Part shown: in pieces, positions 32,248-43,600 of the stretch
Layout of the letters: the number at the start of each line of letters is the position of its first letter
How positions within the stretch are numbered: position 1 is the stretch's first letter
Source: Bacteroidales bacterium
GTDB taxonomy: Bacteria > Bacteroidota > Bacteroidia > Bacteroidales > UBA932
Direction of reading: 5' to 3'
NCBI GenBank assembly: GCA_024401715.1
Contig: JAKSKO010000003.1
Location: 1 to 61,661 of the forward strand
DNA length: 61,661 nucleotides
Made by a program: the position numbers and the translations under genes
Notes under the pieces: model-generated
Seen by the model: only the letters and a program-made list of their open reading frames with translations
Told to the model about the DNA's origin: nothing
The model's database searches: none

Positions 32248-32916
32248 ATGATGGTTCAGATACAGAAATTCATATTCAATCTCTTTCAGGAGAACTGTTA
32301 CGTTATATGGGGGGCAAACGGGAATGCCGCAATAATAGATCCGGGCTGTGAAAGCCGGGACGAAAGAAACAGCATTCTGAATTTCATAAGCGGGCGGGGT
32401 CTCAAGCCCAGGATGGTGTTGCTCACCCACGGCCATCTGGACCATATCTACGGCGCGGCCTTCCTTTCACGTGAGCTGGGCATCCCCGTTATGATGCACA
32501 AGGCCGAGGAAGCATCGGTGAAGGAGTTCAACCTGATGCTTGTAGACGCTGGCCTCCCGAATGCGGAAGCGTTTGAATATCAGACTGTTGAGGATGGAGA
32601 TCTTCTGAATTTCGATGGCGGCGCAATAAGGGTTCTGGCTACCCCGGGCCATTCCATGGGCGGCGTGTGCTACTGGCTGGAGAACGAGAATATGATTTTC
32701 ACCGGAGACACCCTTTTCAACGGAAGCATAGGCAGGACAGACAACAAGTGGGCGTCGCTGGAACAGCTGAAGGCCTCTTTGAAGAACACCCTTATGGCCC
32801 TGGACGGGGAGATTGACGTGTATCCCGGCCATGGCCCCGCAACATCCATAGGCAGGGAACGCCTTATGAACCCGTTCATCAACGACGAATTCGGAGAACT
32901 TGGATATCAGGACTGA
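32248..32916 (+). CDS. MBL-fold metallo-hydrolase (glyoxalase II-like)
   Basis: A 222-residue metallo-beta-lactamase-fold protein; the second ATG at 32251 is equally possible. Metal ligands are seen as [12 protein letters not shown] (HxHxDH), [29 protein letters not shown] and [12 protein letters not shown]. This matches the YcbL/GloB-like group of small hydrolases that act on thioesters such as lactoylglutathione or on unknown thiol adducts. Only 1 bp separates its stop from uvrA, so the genes form an operon. Confidence 0.9.
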   Translation: MMVQIQKFIFNLFQENCYVIWGANGNAAIIDPGCESRDERNSILNFISGRGLKPRMVLLTHGHLDHIYGAAFLSRELGIPVMMHKAEEASVKEFNLMLVDAGLPNAEAFEYQTVEDGDLLNFDGGAIRVLATPGHSMGGVCYWLENENMIFTGDTLFNGSIGRTDNKWASLEQLKASLKNTLMALDGEIDVYPGHGPATSIGRERLMNPFINDEFGELGYQD

Positions 32917-32917
32917 A

Positions 32918-35689
32918 ATGGCTTCGCACAAGGACGAAATAAAGATAAGGGGTGCCAAATCCCATAACCTAAAAAACATATCTCTGGATATTCCCAGGGG
33001 TAAGTTCGTTGTTGTAACCGGCCTTTCGGGCAGCGGAAAATCCACCCTTGCCTTCGATACGCTTTATGCCGAGGGACAGCGCCGCTATATGGACACCCTC
33101 TCCACCTATGCCAAGCACTTCATGGGCATAATGGAGAAGCCGCAGGTGGAAAGCATCACGGGCCTCAGCCCCATCATCGCCATAGAGCAGAAAACCACGG
33201 GCAACAATCCGCGCTCCACTGTGGGCACGATCACGGAGGTGTATGATTTCCTCAGACTCCTGTATGCCCGCGCTTCAACCGCATATTCCCCGGCCACCGG
33301 CAAGGCCATGGTGCGCTATACGGACGAGCAGATAATTTCCCTGCTTCTGGAGAATTATGCCGGCAAGCGCTGTTATCTGCTGGCGCCTCTGGTTTCGGGC
33401 CGAAAGGGTAACTACAAGGACCTTTTCGACAATATGCGCAGGCGCGGCTTCAACGAGGTCCGCATCAACGGTGAGATCAAGGACCTTGCCGCTGTGGGGC
33501 CTCTGGACCGATACAAAACGCATTTCATAGAGCTGGTGGTGGATAAGCTGAAACCGTCGGACAGCGATATGAAGCGCCTGAGGGATTCAGTTGCAACCGC
33601 GCTTAACTACGGCAAGGGAAGCATAGCAATCCTGGAAAGCGGCGCGCAGGGCGCTGAGGGCCAGCTGAAGCATTATTCCAAGCATCTGGTTTGTGCCGAT
33701 ACCGGTTTTTCCATAGCCGAACCTGCGCCACACAGCTTCTCCTTCAACTCTCCGCAGGGCTATTGCCCGCATTGCAAGGGACTTGGAAGTGTTGTGAATG
33801 TGGATATGGATGCCATTATCCCGGACAGGGAGCGCAGTATTGCCGATGGTGCGATAGTTCCGCTGGGTGCGGTGCGCGGCAACAAGAAATTCGAGATTAT
33901 CCACGCCATTGCGCGTAAATATGATTTTTCCATATATGACCCGGTTTCCACTCTGCCGGACGAGGTTATTTCCCTGCTGGTGTACGGCAGCGACGAGCTT
34001 TTCCGCATAGGCGGGGATGGCTTTGCGTCGCAGCTTGTGTGCTGGGACGGAGTTGTGGACGATATAGAGGAGAAGATAGTGTGCCCCGTATGCAAGGGAA
34101 CACGTCTGCGTCCGGAGGCGGAATATTTCCGCATTGACGGCAAAACCATTTCCGAGGTTGCCGCAATGGAGATTTCGGATCTTCACAGCTGGATTTGCTC
34201 TTTGCCGGAGAAATTGGATGAAAGGGCGGGCAACATTGCGCGCGATATCATAAAGGAACTGAGGGACCGCAGCGGCTTCCTGCTTGATGTGGGCCTGGAT
34301 TACCTCACTCTGGACAGGCCTACGGCCACGCTTTCCGGCGGTGAAAGCCAGAGGATAAGGCTGGCCACGCAGATTGGTTCCCGTCTTGTGAATGTGTTGT
34401 ATATCCTTGACGAGCCAAGCATAGGCCTGCACCCGCGCGATAATGTGAAGCTTATAAATTCGCTGCTGGAGCTGCGTGACCAGGGCAACAGCGTTATGGT
34501 GGTGGAGCACGATGCCCAGACCATGCTTGCTGCCGACTGGCTGATAGATATAGGCCCCGGTGCCGGTATCAATGGCGGCGAGATCTGCTATTCCGGTCCT
34601 GTAACAACGTCAGATAGACATGTCTCTACTACATTAGACTATCTAACTGGCAGAAAGAAAATAGAAATCCCCAAGGAGAGGCGCAAGGGTAACGGGCTTA
34701 CGCTGGGATTGAGGGGCTGCTGCGGAAACAACCTGAAGAACGTGGACATAGACTTCCCGCTGGGCTGCCTCATTGGAATTGCCGGAGTATCGGGCAGTGG
34801 AAAAAGCTCTCTGATAGACGACACCCTCATGCCCATACTCAAGAACCACTACTTCCGCGCCAAGCTGCATCCGCTGCCATACGCAGAGGTCACCGGCCTG
34901 GAAAATATAGACAAGGTGATTGAGGTGGACCAGAGCCCTATCGGCCGAACTCCGCGCAGCAACCCTGCAACCTTCACCGATGTCTTCGGCGACATCAGGG
35001 AACTGTTCGCCGCCACCCCGGACGCCAAGATAAGGGGCTTCAAGGCCGGACGCTTCAGCTTCAATGTGAGCGGAGGCCGCTGCGAAGAATGCAAGGGCGC
35101 CGGCATACAGGTAATCCAGATGAATTTCCTGCCATCGGTGAATGTGGTGTGCCCGGAATGCCGCGGACGCCGCTACAAGGAAGATACCCTGGCCGTGCGC
35201 TACAAGGGCCGCAACATAGGCGAGGTGCTGGATATGACCATAGAACAGGCCTACGAATTCTTCCAGGCCGTCCCTTCCATCGCCGGCAAGCTGAAGGCCC
35301 TGCTGGATGTGGGTCTGGGATATGTGCAGCTGGGCCAGAGCAGTGTAACCCTGTCCGGCGGAGAAAGCCAGAGGATGAAGCTTGCGGCCGAACTGGGAAA
35401 GAAGGGCACGGGCAAAACCCTCTACATACTGGACGAACCCACCACCGGCCTGCACTTCGAAGACATAAAAGTGCTGCTGGATGCCCTGCAAAGCCTTGTG
35501 GATGCAGGCAATACGGTGATAATCATAGAACATAACCTGGATATCCTGAAAAGCGTGGACTATATCTTTGACATGGGTCCCGAGGGAGGAAAGGGCGGCG
35601 GCCTGATTGTTGCAAAGGGTACGCCGGAACAGCTGGCGGAAGACCCTGCCAGCGTAACAGGAAAATATCTTAAGGAGGAACTGTCATGA
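32918..35689 (+). CDS. uvrA: excinuclease ABC subunit A
   Basis: A 923-residue protein from the ATG at 32918; a TTG 18 bp earlier is in frame but overlaps the MBL gene. Two ABC modules are seen: [24 protein letters not shown] and [18 protein letters not shown] as Walker A motifs, with [12 protein letters not shown] and [13 protein letters not shown] signatures and [14 protein letters not shown] / [14 protein letters not shown] Walker B motifs. The Cys pairs CPHCKG with CPVCKG, and CEECKG with CPECRG, form the zinc modules. UvrA recognises bulky DNA damage with UvrB. It is near the usual length (about 940) and complete. Confidence 0.97.
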   Translation: MASHKDEIKIRGAKSHNLKNISLDIPRGKFVVVTGLSGSGKSTLAFDTLYAEGQRRYMDTLSTYAKHFMGIMEKPQVESITGLSPIIAIEQKTTGNNPRSTVGTITEVYDFLRLLYARASTAYSPATGKAMVRYTDEQIISLLLENYAGKRCYLLAPLVSGRKGNYKDLFDNMRRRGFNEVRINGEIKDLAAVGPLDRYKTHFIELVVDKLKPSDSDMKRLRDSVATALNYGKGSIAILESGAQGAEGQLKHYSKHLVCADTGFSIAEPAPHSFSFNSPQGYCPHCKGLGSVVNVDMDAIIPDRERSIADGAIVPLGAVRGNKKFEIIHAIARKYDFSIYDPVSTLPDEVISLLVYGSDELFRIGGDGFASQLVCWDGVVDDIEEKIVCPVCKGTRLRPEAEYFRIDGKTISEVAAMEISDLHSWICSLPEKLDERAGNIARDIIKELRDRSGFLLDVGLDYLTLDRPTATLSGGESQRIRLATQIGSRLVNVLYILDEPSIGLHPRDNVKLINSLLELRDQGNSVMVVEHDAQTMLAADWLIDIGPGAGINGGEICYSGPVTTSDRHVSTTLDYLTGRKKIEIPKERRKGNGLTLGLRGCCGNNLKNVDIDFPLGCLIGIAGVSGSGKSSLIDDTLMPILKNHYFRAKLHPLPYAEVTGLENIDKVIEVDQSPIGRTPRSNPATFTDVFGDIRELFAATPDAKIRGFKAGRFSFNVSGGRCEECKGAGIQVIQMNFLPSVNVVCPECRGRRYKEDTLAVRYKGRNIGEVLDMTIEQAYEFFQAVPSIAGKLKALLDVGLGYVQLGQSSVTLSGGESQRMKLAAELGKKGTGKTLYILDEPTTGLHFEDIKVLLDALQSLVDAGNTVIIIEHNLDILKSVDYIFDMGPEGGKGGGLIVAKGTPEQLAEDPASVTGKYLKEELS

Positions 35690-36708
35690 ACGGAAACGAA
35701 GTGAACAAAAACAGTCTTGAGTATCTAATAGCACACGACGAGAAATGGTGCCGCCACATCGGTATCAGGGATTTCAGCGATATCAACCAGATCATACGCA
35801 GCGGCCGTGCCGTGCAGATGGTGAATTTGTGCGAGGCAAGGCACGAGAACCGTTGCAGCACCATATCCTACCGCATAAAGGAACGCGGAGACGTGAAGAT
35901 GATTCTGCTGGCGGGCCCAAGCAGCAGCGGAAAGACCAGTACATCGCTGCGCATTGCCCTGCAGTGCAAGGTTCACGGCCTTAATCCGCGTACTATAGAG
36001 CTGGACAACTATTTCAAGAACAGGGAGGAGACCCCGCTGCTTCCAAACGGCGAACGTGACTATGAGTGCCTGGAGGCCATGGATGTGGAACTTCTGAACA
36101 GGCAGCTTACAGAGCTTCTCGCCGGCCGCGAAGTGGAGCTTCCACGTTTCGATTTCAAGGAGGGCGTGAAGAAATTCGAGGGCAAGATGATGAAGATGGA
36201 GCCTAACGATATCCTTATCCTGGAAGGCATACACGCCTTGAATCCTGCCCTTACTCCGGATATTCCCATGGAGAAGAAATTCCATATATACGTATCGGAT
36301 GTTTCCAGCATTTCGAGGGATAACCCGAACATTCACACCACGGACAACAGGCTTCTGAGGCGTATGGTACGCGACATGCGCACCCGTGGCATCAGCCCGG
36401 AACAGACCATACTGCGCTGGCCAAGCGTGCGTGACGGAGAGCAGAAATACATTTTCCCATTCCAGACCAATGCCGATATGGTATTCAACAGCACCATGCA
36501 GTTCGAGATTCCGCTGCTTAAGCACTATGTTACCCCGGTTCTGAAGAACATCGGCCCCGATTCACCTGCATATGCAGAGGCACAGCGTCTTCTGGACTTT
36601 ATGAGCGATATTGATGCCCTGCCTGTGGATGCCATAAACGCCATCCCGTGCACATCCATCATGCGTGAATTCATCGGCGGCCAGATTCTAAGCCGTGAAC
36701 TTTTGTAA
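35686..36708 (+). CDS. nucleoside (uridine-type) kinase, short form
   Basis: A 340-residue P-loop kinase with MILLAGPSSSGKTSTSLRIALQ (Walker A, about residues 72-93), ELDNYFKNREETPLLPNGERDYE and PNDILILEGIHALNP. It belongs to the phosphoribulokinase/uridine kinase group. Many Bacteroidetes homologs, as I recall them, are about 550 residues with an N-terminal threonyl-tRNA-synthetase-like (TGS plus second additional) region. Here only the tail of that region is left (RHIGIRDFSDINQII). The start overlaps the uvrA stop by 4 bp and has no upstream room, so the short form appears genuine. Confidence 0.85.
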   Translation: MNGNEVNKNSLEYLIAHDEKWCRHIGIRDFSDINQIIRSGRAVQMVNLCEARHENRCSTISYRIKERGDVKMILLAGPSSSGKTSTSLRIALQCKVHGLNPRTIELDNYFKNREETPLLPNGERDYECLEAMDVELLNRQLTELLAGREVELPRFDFKEGVKKFEGKMMKMEPNDILILEGIHALNPALTPDIPMEKKFHIYVSDVSSISRDNPNIHTTDNRLLRRMVRDMRTRGISPEQTILRWPSVRDGEQKYIFPFQTNADMVFNSTMQFEIPLLKHYVTPVLKNIGPDSPAYAEAQRLLDFMSDIDALPVDAINAIPCTSIMREFIGGQILSRELL

Positions 36709-36732
36709 ATCCGCATTTTTGCGCTATCTTTG
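36702..36732 (+). promoter_or_regulatory. metK promoter
   Basis: TTTG (36702-36705), 19 bp spacer, TATCTTTG (36725-36732): an exact match to the Bacteroidetes TTTG-N19-TAnnTTTG consensus. The predicted start of transcription is near 36738, just before the riboswitch. Confidence 0.85.
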
Positions 36733-36743
36733 CCGGACAATAC

Positions 36744-36796
36744 GAGGTGGACAGATTTGCCTGCTTGCAACCACCCAAAAACAATGCTAAAAAATG
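36744..36796 (+). promoter_or_regulatory. SAM-II-like riboswitch in the metK leader
   Basis: The leader has stem P1 GGTGG (36746-36750) with CCACC (36771-36775). The 20-nt loop contains GATTT (36754-36758) and TTGCAA (36765-36770), and a 3' tail carries GCTAAAAA (36786-36793) that runs straight into the ATG. This is the order and spacing I recall for SAM-II aptamers: P1, GAUUU, UUGCAA, P1', an A-rich linker, then GCUAAAAA. In known cases the tail folds back into the loop as a pseudoknot when SAM is bound. Here the tail abuts the start codon, so SAM binding should block translation of SAM synthetase. The exact pseudoknot pairs were not verified. Confidence 0.8.
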
Positions 36797-38065
36797 AGAA
36801 CTTATCTTTTTACTTCAGAGTCTGTCTCTGAGGGCCACCCGGATAAAGTGGCCGACCAGATTTCCGACGCAATTCTTGATGAATTCCTGCGTCAGGATGA
36901 AAATTCCAAAGTTGCCTGTGAAACTTTCTGCAGCACCGGTATGGTGGTTGTGGGTGGTGAAATCACAAGCGATGCGTATGTAGACGTTCAGAGTACTGTG
37001 CGCCGCGTGATAGACCATATAGGCTATAACAAGGCAGAATATATGTTCGATGCCAAAAGCTGCGGTATCCTAAGCGCCATTCACGAGCAAAGCCCGGACA
37101 TCAATCGCGGCGTGGACCGTGTGAACGAGGATCAGGGAGCCGGAGACCAGGGCATGATGTTCGGTTATGCCTGCAGCGATACAGAGGAGTACATGCCTCT
37201 TCCGCTTTTCCTCTCCCACCGCATCCTGCAGATTCTAAGCAGCATACGCCACGAGAACAGCGGCGTGATGCCATACCTGCGCCCGGATGCCAAAAGCCAG
37301 TTCACAATTGAGTATGACGCCCAGACAAATCAGCCGCTTCGCATCCATACCATTGTCCTTAGCACCCAGCACGACGATTTCGGTGCCGATGAATATATGC
37401 ATCAGAGGATAGAGCAGGACGTGCGCGGCATAGTTATCCCGGCGCTCATCGCCTCCCTTCCTGCCGAAACTTCAGCTCTTTTCCGCAACGACTATATTCT
37501 TCACGTGAACCCTACAGGCAAGTTCGTGATTGGCGGCCCTGCCGGAGACACAGGCCTCACAGGACGCAAGATTATTGTTGATACCTACGGAGGCAAGGGT
37601 GCACACGGCGGCGGAGCGTTCAGCGGCAAGGATCCTTCAAAGGTGGACCGCAGTGCTGCATACGCTGCGCGTTACATTGCCAAGAACATGGTTGCGGCCG
37701 GTATTGCGCGCGAGATGCTGGTGCAGGTGTCTTATGCCATTGGTGTTGCCAAGCCTGTAAGCATATTCGTGAACACCTACGGAACCGCAGCATGCAACGC
37801 CCAAGGCGTCCAGATTTCGGATTCTGAGATTGCCGAAAAGATTTCGCAGCTCTTCGACCTGCGCCCTGCAGCCATCATAGAGCATCTGGGACTGAAAAAC
37901 CCTATCTATGAGGCAACTGCCGCCTACGGTCATGTGGGACGCAAACCTTATATGAGGGAAGTTGAGCTTCTTCGCAAGGGAAAAACCATACGCAAGGAGA
38001 TTCAGTTCTTCGGCTGGGAGCTCCTGGATCGCGTGGATGACATACGCGAAGCCTTCGGAATGTAA
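36794..38065 (+). CDS. metK: S-adenosylmethionine synthetase
   Basis: A 423-residue enzyme that starts [29 protein letters not shown]. The methionine/ATP-binding [12 protein letters not shown] motif is near residue 116, and [47 protein letters not shown] carries the P-loop-like GGGAFSGKD hexapeptide region. MetK makes SAM from methionine and ATP. It is transcribed alone from the promoter at 36702-36732 and is probably feedback-regulated by the SAM-II-like element whose 3' end overlaps the start codon. Confidence 0.98.
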   Translation: MRTYLFTSESVSEGHPDKVADQISDAILDEFLRQDENSKVACETFCSTGMVVVGGEITSDAYVDVQSTVRRVIDHIGYNKAEYMFDAKSCGILSAIHEQSPDINRGVDRVNEDQGAGDQGMMFGYACSDTEEYMPLPLFLSHRILQILSSIRHENSGVMPYLRPDAKSQFTIEYDAQTNQPLRIHTIVLSTQHDDFGADEYMHQRIEQDVRGIVIPALIASLPAETSALFRNDYILHVNPTGKFVIGGPAGDTGLTGRKIIVDTYGGKGAHGGGAFSGKDPSKVDRSAAYAARYIAKNMVAAGIAREMLVQVSYAIGVAKPVSIFVNTYGTAACNAQGVQISDSEIAEKISQLFDLRPAAIIEHLGLKNPIYEATAAYGHVGRKPYMREVELLRKGKTIRKEIQFFGWELLDRVDDIREAFGM

Positions 38066-38087
38066 AATTTTTTCAGCGTTTTTTTCG

Positions 38088-38130
38088 TAAAAAAAAGACC
38101 GGTTCAATAAAGAGCCGGTCTATTTTTATT
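38088..38130. terminator. bidirectional terminator between metK and the left Sus operon
   Basis: The stem AGACCGG/CCGGTCT is flanked by an A-run on the left and TATTTTTATT on the right, fitting both converging transcripts. Confidence 0.85.
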
Positions 38131-38145
38131 AGTGCGGGAGTTGGA

Positions 38146-38943
38146 TTATTCTGCTGCGGTAAAGTTATCAGGGCCATATCCCAAGCTACCTGCACCTACA
38201 TAATACTGCAGATAGATTTCCAGATAGTTATATTCGGGATAAAATACGTTCCACTCTATATAAGAGTCGTCTCCCTGCCATGCGGCAACATCTCTGGCGT
38301 AAACCATGCCATAGCTAGGATGCATGTATCCTGTCTCCATGGTTGTAGCGTGAACATAGTAGAATTCGTCACCCTCGTCGTCTGTCTGTGGGTCGCTGGC
38401 AAGTTCAAAGAACATTCGGCTGCCTCCGCCCCATGCGTCCTGAACGCGATATCTGTTCGGGTCCTGGTCGCAGATCTGAAGTTTGGCATTTTCTGAAGGA
38501 CGGAATACTTTGGAAGGAGTGTAGACACCTGTTGCGACAGTGCTCCAGCTGTAAGCCATAAAGTCTGTGCAAGCAAAGTTGTACTCGCCTTTGCCGTATA
38601 CCATAGCCACGATTGTGTTCTCGCCTTTCATTCCCTCCAGGACGAAATCATAATCCTTATCTACGGCCTTTACCTCGGAACCGTTTGCCTTTACATATGC
38701 TACGAGAGCATCACCTTCCGGAACATTTTCTGTTGGAATGGCGGCAAGCCAGGCCTGCTCTACAACAGGATTGAATGCAAGACGAACTTTCAGGCTGTTG
38801 TCAGAGTCATACTCATCTCCAGGTGCATAAGTATACAATACCACATTGGCCTTGGTGTCCTGCGCCGGCTTAAGTGAAGCTTTGTTACATGCAGTAAGGC
38901 TGAAGATTCCCAGAACTATTGCAATAAATATATTCTTTTTCAT
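38146..38943 (-). CDS. Sus-operon lipoprotein, left locus
   Basis: A 265-residue protein with a lipoprotein signal (MKKNIFIAIVLGIFSLTACNK, lipobox LTAC). The rest is a soluble, aromatic-rich extracellular-type sequence with no recognised domain (YAPGDEYDSDNSLKVRLAFNP, MVYGKGEYNFACTDFMAYSW, QDAWGGGSRMFFELASDPQ). As third gene of a susC-susD unit, it occupies the place of SusE/F-like surface glycan-binding or auxiliary proteins. It is much smaller than, and not visibly similar to, the third gene of the right locus. Function is inferred only from position. The gap to susD is 13 bp. Confidence 0.75.
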   Translation of the reverse strand: MKKNIFIAIVLGIFSLTACNKASLKPAQDTKANVVLYTYAPGDEYDSDNSLKVRLAFNPVVEQAWLAAIPTENVPEGDALVAYVKANGSEVKAVDKDYDFVLEGMKGENTIVAMVYGKGEYNFACTDFMAYSWSTVATGVYTPSKVFRPSENAKLQICDQDPNRYRVQDAWGGGSRMFFELASDPQTDDEGDEFYYVHATTMETGYMHPSYGMVYARDVAAWQGDDSYIEWNVFYPEYNYLEIYLQYYVGAGSLGYGPDNFTAAE

Positions 38944-38956
38944 AATCTATACTCTT

Positions 38957-40612
38957 TTAGAATACATACTCCTGGTCGGCACCTGTTTCGTGTACCGGAG
39001 CAGGGTTATTAGTACAAGCTGAATTGTAGTTGGTCTCTGTCTGTACGATACAAAGGTTCATCCAATCCGGAGTCTTCTCCATATTCCATTTGTATTCCTC
39101 CAGGTGGTTGCTGCCAGGATAGCTGCGGATGATACCTTTGCCGAGACGTTTGATGTCGAATGTGGCGAATCCCTCACCCCAAAGCTCTACGCGACGCTGC
39201 CACCACACTTCGTTTACGAATGGGCCGGACGTCATATCGTAGTAGTTGTCGCGATGGTTGCCATACTCGAACTCTGGGTCACGAAGCTGTGCCCATGCAG
39301 TAAGTTTCTTAACACCCTCTGCCTCGTTCATACGGCCCAAAGCCTCAATCTCAATCAGCTCCATCTCCTCAACTCGCATGAGTGGCACTGCAACGGTGAA
39401 TGCTGCGTACTGGTTTGCGTGCTCACCGTCTTTAGGACGGAATTTCAGCTCCAGTCCGCCAACAACTCCTGTTGCACTGGCTTTTGCAGTAACAAGGAGA
39501 CCTTCAGGAACGTCAGAGTAGTCGGACAGTGCTTTAATTGCGTCAGCTTTACCCATCTCGTCAATTGCAAAGTCCACAAAGCATTTCTTGCGGAAGTCAG
39601 TTGCAGGAATTGTAGAGTAGAGGTGCTGGTCTATTCTCATAGGCTGTCCGTAGTTTGCCGCGTAACCGCACTTAGATTCGGATACCTCTATGATCATCTG
39701 GGAACCCCAGCAAGAGTCGGCATCGTTCTCTATGATATTCTCGTCTGTAGATTTGAATGTGAGAGCGAAAATCCATGCAGAGTTAGGTGTGTTGAAGCCG
39801 TTGTTACGGTCCAGATACTGGGCTTCGTTCATGCTGGTGTAGCCTTCCTGTGCAAGGACAGCGTACTCTTTAGCTTTTTCCCAGTTGCCCATTGTAAGGT
39901 ATGCGCGTGCTTTCAGACCGTATACCACATTCAGGTCCGGTGTATATACGTCTTCGCGAACATAGTCTGCAAGAAACTCCTCGGCCTTATCAAGATCTTC
40001 GAGGATGAACTCGAACATTTTCTCGTTTGTGGCGCGTGGGTTTGCAACCAGGTCTGGAATTTCTGTGGACTCTGTTACGATTGGAACGGATACGGACTCC
40101 AGATTTGCAGTGTATGTCTCCTGTGCGAACATGCGGGCAAGATCCATGTAGAACATCGCACGCATTGCATATGCGATACCTGCACCGCTCACCTTATCTT
40201 CAGAAGGACTTGCTTTGTATAGAGAGATAACAGTGTTGCAGTTCTTGATCCATCCGTAGTAGTATGTCCAAGGATACTGGCAGTTTGCGTATGCCGGGCC
40301 CAGAGTACGGCTGCAGCTATACCATGAGTTGTACCAGCTGGCATCTTCTATAACGATATCCTGTCCCATCACATCTCTCTGCAGGAAGAAAGAAGGATAG
40401 CCAAAGTCTGGTGGATAGTTGTTAGAACCGCTATAAGTGAAAGAGCCGGCAAGACTGTTTGTGATGGAGTTTACGAAGTTATCGTAAGCGCCTGGAGCAT
40501 TTGATGCCTGTTTGTCGGTAACTGTTGAGCTCTGGGGATCAATGGTCCTGATACAAGAGCTTACAGCTGCAATTACAAGGGCGGCAAGAGTTATTTTAAG
40601 TGTATTTTTCAT
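38957..40612 (-). CDS. RagB/SusD family nutrient-uptake lipoprotein, left locus
   Basis: A 551-residue protein from the ATG at 40612, which is preceded by a good GAGGAAA ribosome site. An in-frame ATG 15 bp upstream lies next to the susC stop. The lipobox is in AVSSCIRT. SusD features are the TPR-rich fold with YYGWIKNCNTVISLYKAS, GIAYAMRAMFYMDLARMFAQ, NPRATNEKMFEFILEDLDKAEEFL, YGLKARAYLTMGNWEKAKEYA, and the C-terminal MRVEEMELIEIEALGRM and WWQRRVELWGEGFATFDIKRLGKG. SusD caps the SusC channel and binds the glycan or peptide ligand. It is paralogous to the right-locus SusD, with many shared block motifs. Confidence 0.95.
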   Translation of the reverse strand: MKNTLKITLAALVIAAVSSCIRTIDPQSSTVTDKQASNAPGAYDNFVNSITNSLAGSFTYSGSNNYPPDFGYPSFFLQRDVMGQDIVIEDASWYNSWYSCSRTLGPAYANCQYPWTYYYGWIKNCNTVISLYKASPSEDKVSGAGIAYAMRAMFYMDLARMFAQETYTANLESVSVPIVTESTEIPDLVANPRATNEKMFEFILEDLDKAEEFLADYVREDVYTPDLNVVYGLKARAYLTMGNWEKAKEYAVLAQEGYTSMNEAQYLDRNNGFNTPNSAWIFALTFKSTDENIIENDADSCWGSQMIIEVSESKCGYAANYGQPMRIDQHLYSTIPATDFRKKCFVDFAIDEMGKADAIKALSDYSDVPEGLLVTAKASATGVVGGLELKFRPKDGEHANQYAAFTVAVPLMRVEEMELIEIEALGRMNEAEGVKKLTAWAQLRDPEFEYGNHRDNYYDMTSGPFVNEVWWQRRVELWGEGFATFDIKRLGKGIIRSYPGSNHLEEYKWNMEKTPDWMNLCIVQTETNYNSACTNNPAPVHETGADQEYVF

Positions 40613-40630
40613 GATTGTTTCCTCCACATT

Positions 40631-43600
40631 TTAGAATGTCAGCTGTACACCACCTGATATTGTACGTACCGGAGAGTATGTAGCCACAGATGTGTTGCCT
40701 GTGAATGAATAACGAGGATCAAGTCCCTGGCGTGCAGACCAGAACCAGAGGTTCTCACCTGCGCAGTAGAAGCGGATGCGCTGAATCTTGATCTTGGATG
40801 TGAGTTTTTCCGGAAGAGTGTAACCAACAGTGAATGACTGGAAGTTCAGGTAGCTGGCGTCTGTAAGGAAGCGGCTTGAAGCTGCAGTTGTATACTGGTC
40901 CAGATACTGCCACCTAGGCACGTTCGAGCTTGCGTTGCTTGGTGTCCATGAATTCAGGTAGTCTTTGTGGAAGTTCCATCCTGCGCTGTTTACAGACTCG
41001 GTTGGAGACATATAGGCTGCATAACGGGAGTCATATACCTTGCCGCCAATCTGATAGTCGAATGTTGCAGATATGTCCACACCATAGAACTGGAATGATG
41101 TTGCAAAACCGCCGAATACCTTAGGCATTGTGCTGCCCTGCTCATATTTGCTGGCTTTCTCGATGCTTGTTGTTGTGCCGGAGAATTTCTTGCCCGGAAC
41201 ATCAATCTTGTTGCTGCTGTTTGCAGGATTCATGTTGCTGAGGTCCTCATCATAATAGTATACGGCCTCACCATGCTCGTTAACGCCGGCATACATGTAT
41301 GTGAAGTAGTTGTTCATGTCACCGCCTTCTTTGAACCACAGACCGTTCTCTGTGAATCCGTCCCTGCCGGAAAGTTTTGTCTCAGGAAGCTTCAGAATCT
41401 TGCCTTTGTTGCTTGCAAGGTTACCTGCAATGTTCCATACAAAATTCCTTGTTCTGATGACGTCTGCAGAGAGAGTGAGCTCAACACCGTAGTTGCAGAT
41501 GTTACCCATGTTGCCATAGTAACCCCTGGTTCCTGAAGACTCCGGAACGGACAGCCAGAACAGCAGGTCCCTGGTCTTCTTGTAGTATGCGTCAACACCA
41601 CCGGTGAGACGGCCCTTGAAGAAGCTGAACTCAACACCTGTGTTGAAGTTTGTGGTAGTCTCCCATGTGATATCTTTGTTGCCGAGACGTGCGAATGTAG
41701 GAGACATTGTGAACTCGCCTGAAGGTTTGATGCTGTAAAGGTCTACGTATGCCCAGTTGCCGATACCGTCGTTACCCTGCTGGCCTACGGAAGCCTTGAA
41801 TTTCAACATGTCCACTGCGTCTGCGTTTGACATGAAGTCCTCTTTGGAGATGATCCATGCACCACCTACAGACCAGAAGTTACCCCACCTCTTCTTCTCG
41901 CTGAAACGTGAAGAACCATCGATACGGTATGAAGCGGAAAGATAGTATTTGTAATCGTAGTTGTACTGTGCGCTTGCGAAGAAGCCTTCAACATTATATG
42001 CGCTGGAAGTTGATGTTGTGGAATCAAGCTTCTTTGCGGCAGCACCAAGCTCCAGAATCTCCGGTGAGAACAAGCCCTGTCCTACGGCTACCAGTGAGTT
42101 GCTTCTTGTATAATAATACTCGTGACCCACCAGTACATTGATGTCGTGTGCGCCGTATGCTTTGGCAAAGGTCAAAGTCTGGATATTGTTGGTTCTGAGG
42201 CTGGTCACGCCCTGTTTGGTGAGCTCGCCCTTAACGCCAACCTTAGGACCGTACAGTGCATTGTCGTACTTGGTTGAATTGCTCTGGCCAAGGACAACGT
42301 TGCTGCTGACGCTAAGTTTCAGCCATGGTGCAAAGTTTACGTCTGCGGTGAATGTACCGTTCAGCTGATAGCCGGTGGTCTTCACAACATTGTAGCGGTT
42401 TGAACCGAATGGGTTACCTGTTGCAAGGAACGGACGTGTGATGCCGTAGTTTGTTGCAGCAACACCGTAGTCATACTGGTCGTTACCGTTGGCATCCTTG
42501 CGGATAGACACATTGCCGTCACCATCCACAACCCTTACGTATACAGGATAGATAGGTGCAATGAATGTGGTATAGTGCATAAGGTTTGTTGAACCCATGG
42601 ATGTGTCCATGTTAGGGTTGGCGGTCTGGTTTGAATTGGTGAAGCCGATGTTAGCTCCCACTTTCAACCATTTCTTTGCCTGATAATCAGCTTTCACACG
42701 TGCAGCAACACGTTTGTAGCCGGAGTAGGCAACGATACCGTCCTCGTCAAGGTAGCTGAGGCTGGTGTAGTAGCTGGCCTTGTCTGTTGAACCGTTCAGG
42801 CTGATGTTGTATTCCTGACGCAGTGCGTTCTTGTAGGCCATTTTGTTCCAGTCGTCGCCCTGTATCCAGTAGTCCTCGCCATTGTAGTTGTGTTTGTAAC
42901 CCGGAGTTGCCTTAGGGTTAAGCTTGCCGTCCAGGCCGATGAGTGTTTCACCCTGAGGTACTGTATATGTCTGGTATGCAAGGTCGCTCAGCATGGTCTT
43001 GTTGGCTGCAAGGTTGGCCTCGGCAGCGCTAAGACCTTTTCCATAATAGTTGTAGTTGTATACCTGTTTGTAGTATGCCTCATAGTATTCGCCAGGGTTG
43101 CGGATGATGTCGTAATCCTGTACCGCTTTTGTATTTGCGCCTACTTTGACGTCAACATTTACGGTTGCGTTGGATGCTTTGCCTTTTTTTGTGGTGATGA
43201 TGATTACACCTGAAGCACCACGCGCACCATACAGAGCTGCAGAAGCAGCGTCCTTGAGTACGGAGATAGACTCGATATCGTTCTGCGGAATGTTGGAAAT
43301 GCTGGCGGAGTATGGTGCACCGTCAACGATGATCAGAGGCTCTGTGTCTGCATAGAGAGAAGACAAACCACGGATGCTGATGCTTCCCGAGCTGGAACCA
43401 GGCTGTCCGCCTGCACCACGCATCTGGAAACCTGCCACGCTACCAACCAGTGCGTTGGTTACGTCAGTTGTCTGGCGTTTTGCCAGCTGTTCTGAGTTTA
43501 CAACCGAAGCGGAACCGGTGAAGGCCTCTTTGGTTGTTGTACCGAACGCAACCACAATGGTCTCGTCCAGCATCTGAGCATCGGCAGACAGGGCTATGTT

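Noticed and set aside
32918-35689. UvrA-like drug-resistance or second-copy UvrA
   Set aside because: Length, both zinc modules and both complete ABC signatures match canonical UvrA; nothing marks it as a divergent paralog.
39104-40222. 372-codon plus-strand frame antisense to the left susD
   Set aside because: It is Cys/Val/Leu-rich with no recognisable domain, wholly inside a well-supported SusD gene; such antisense frames are common in this codon usage.
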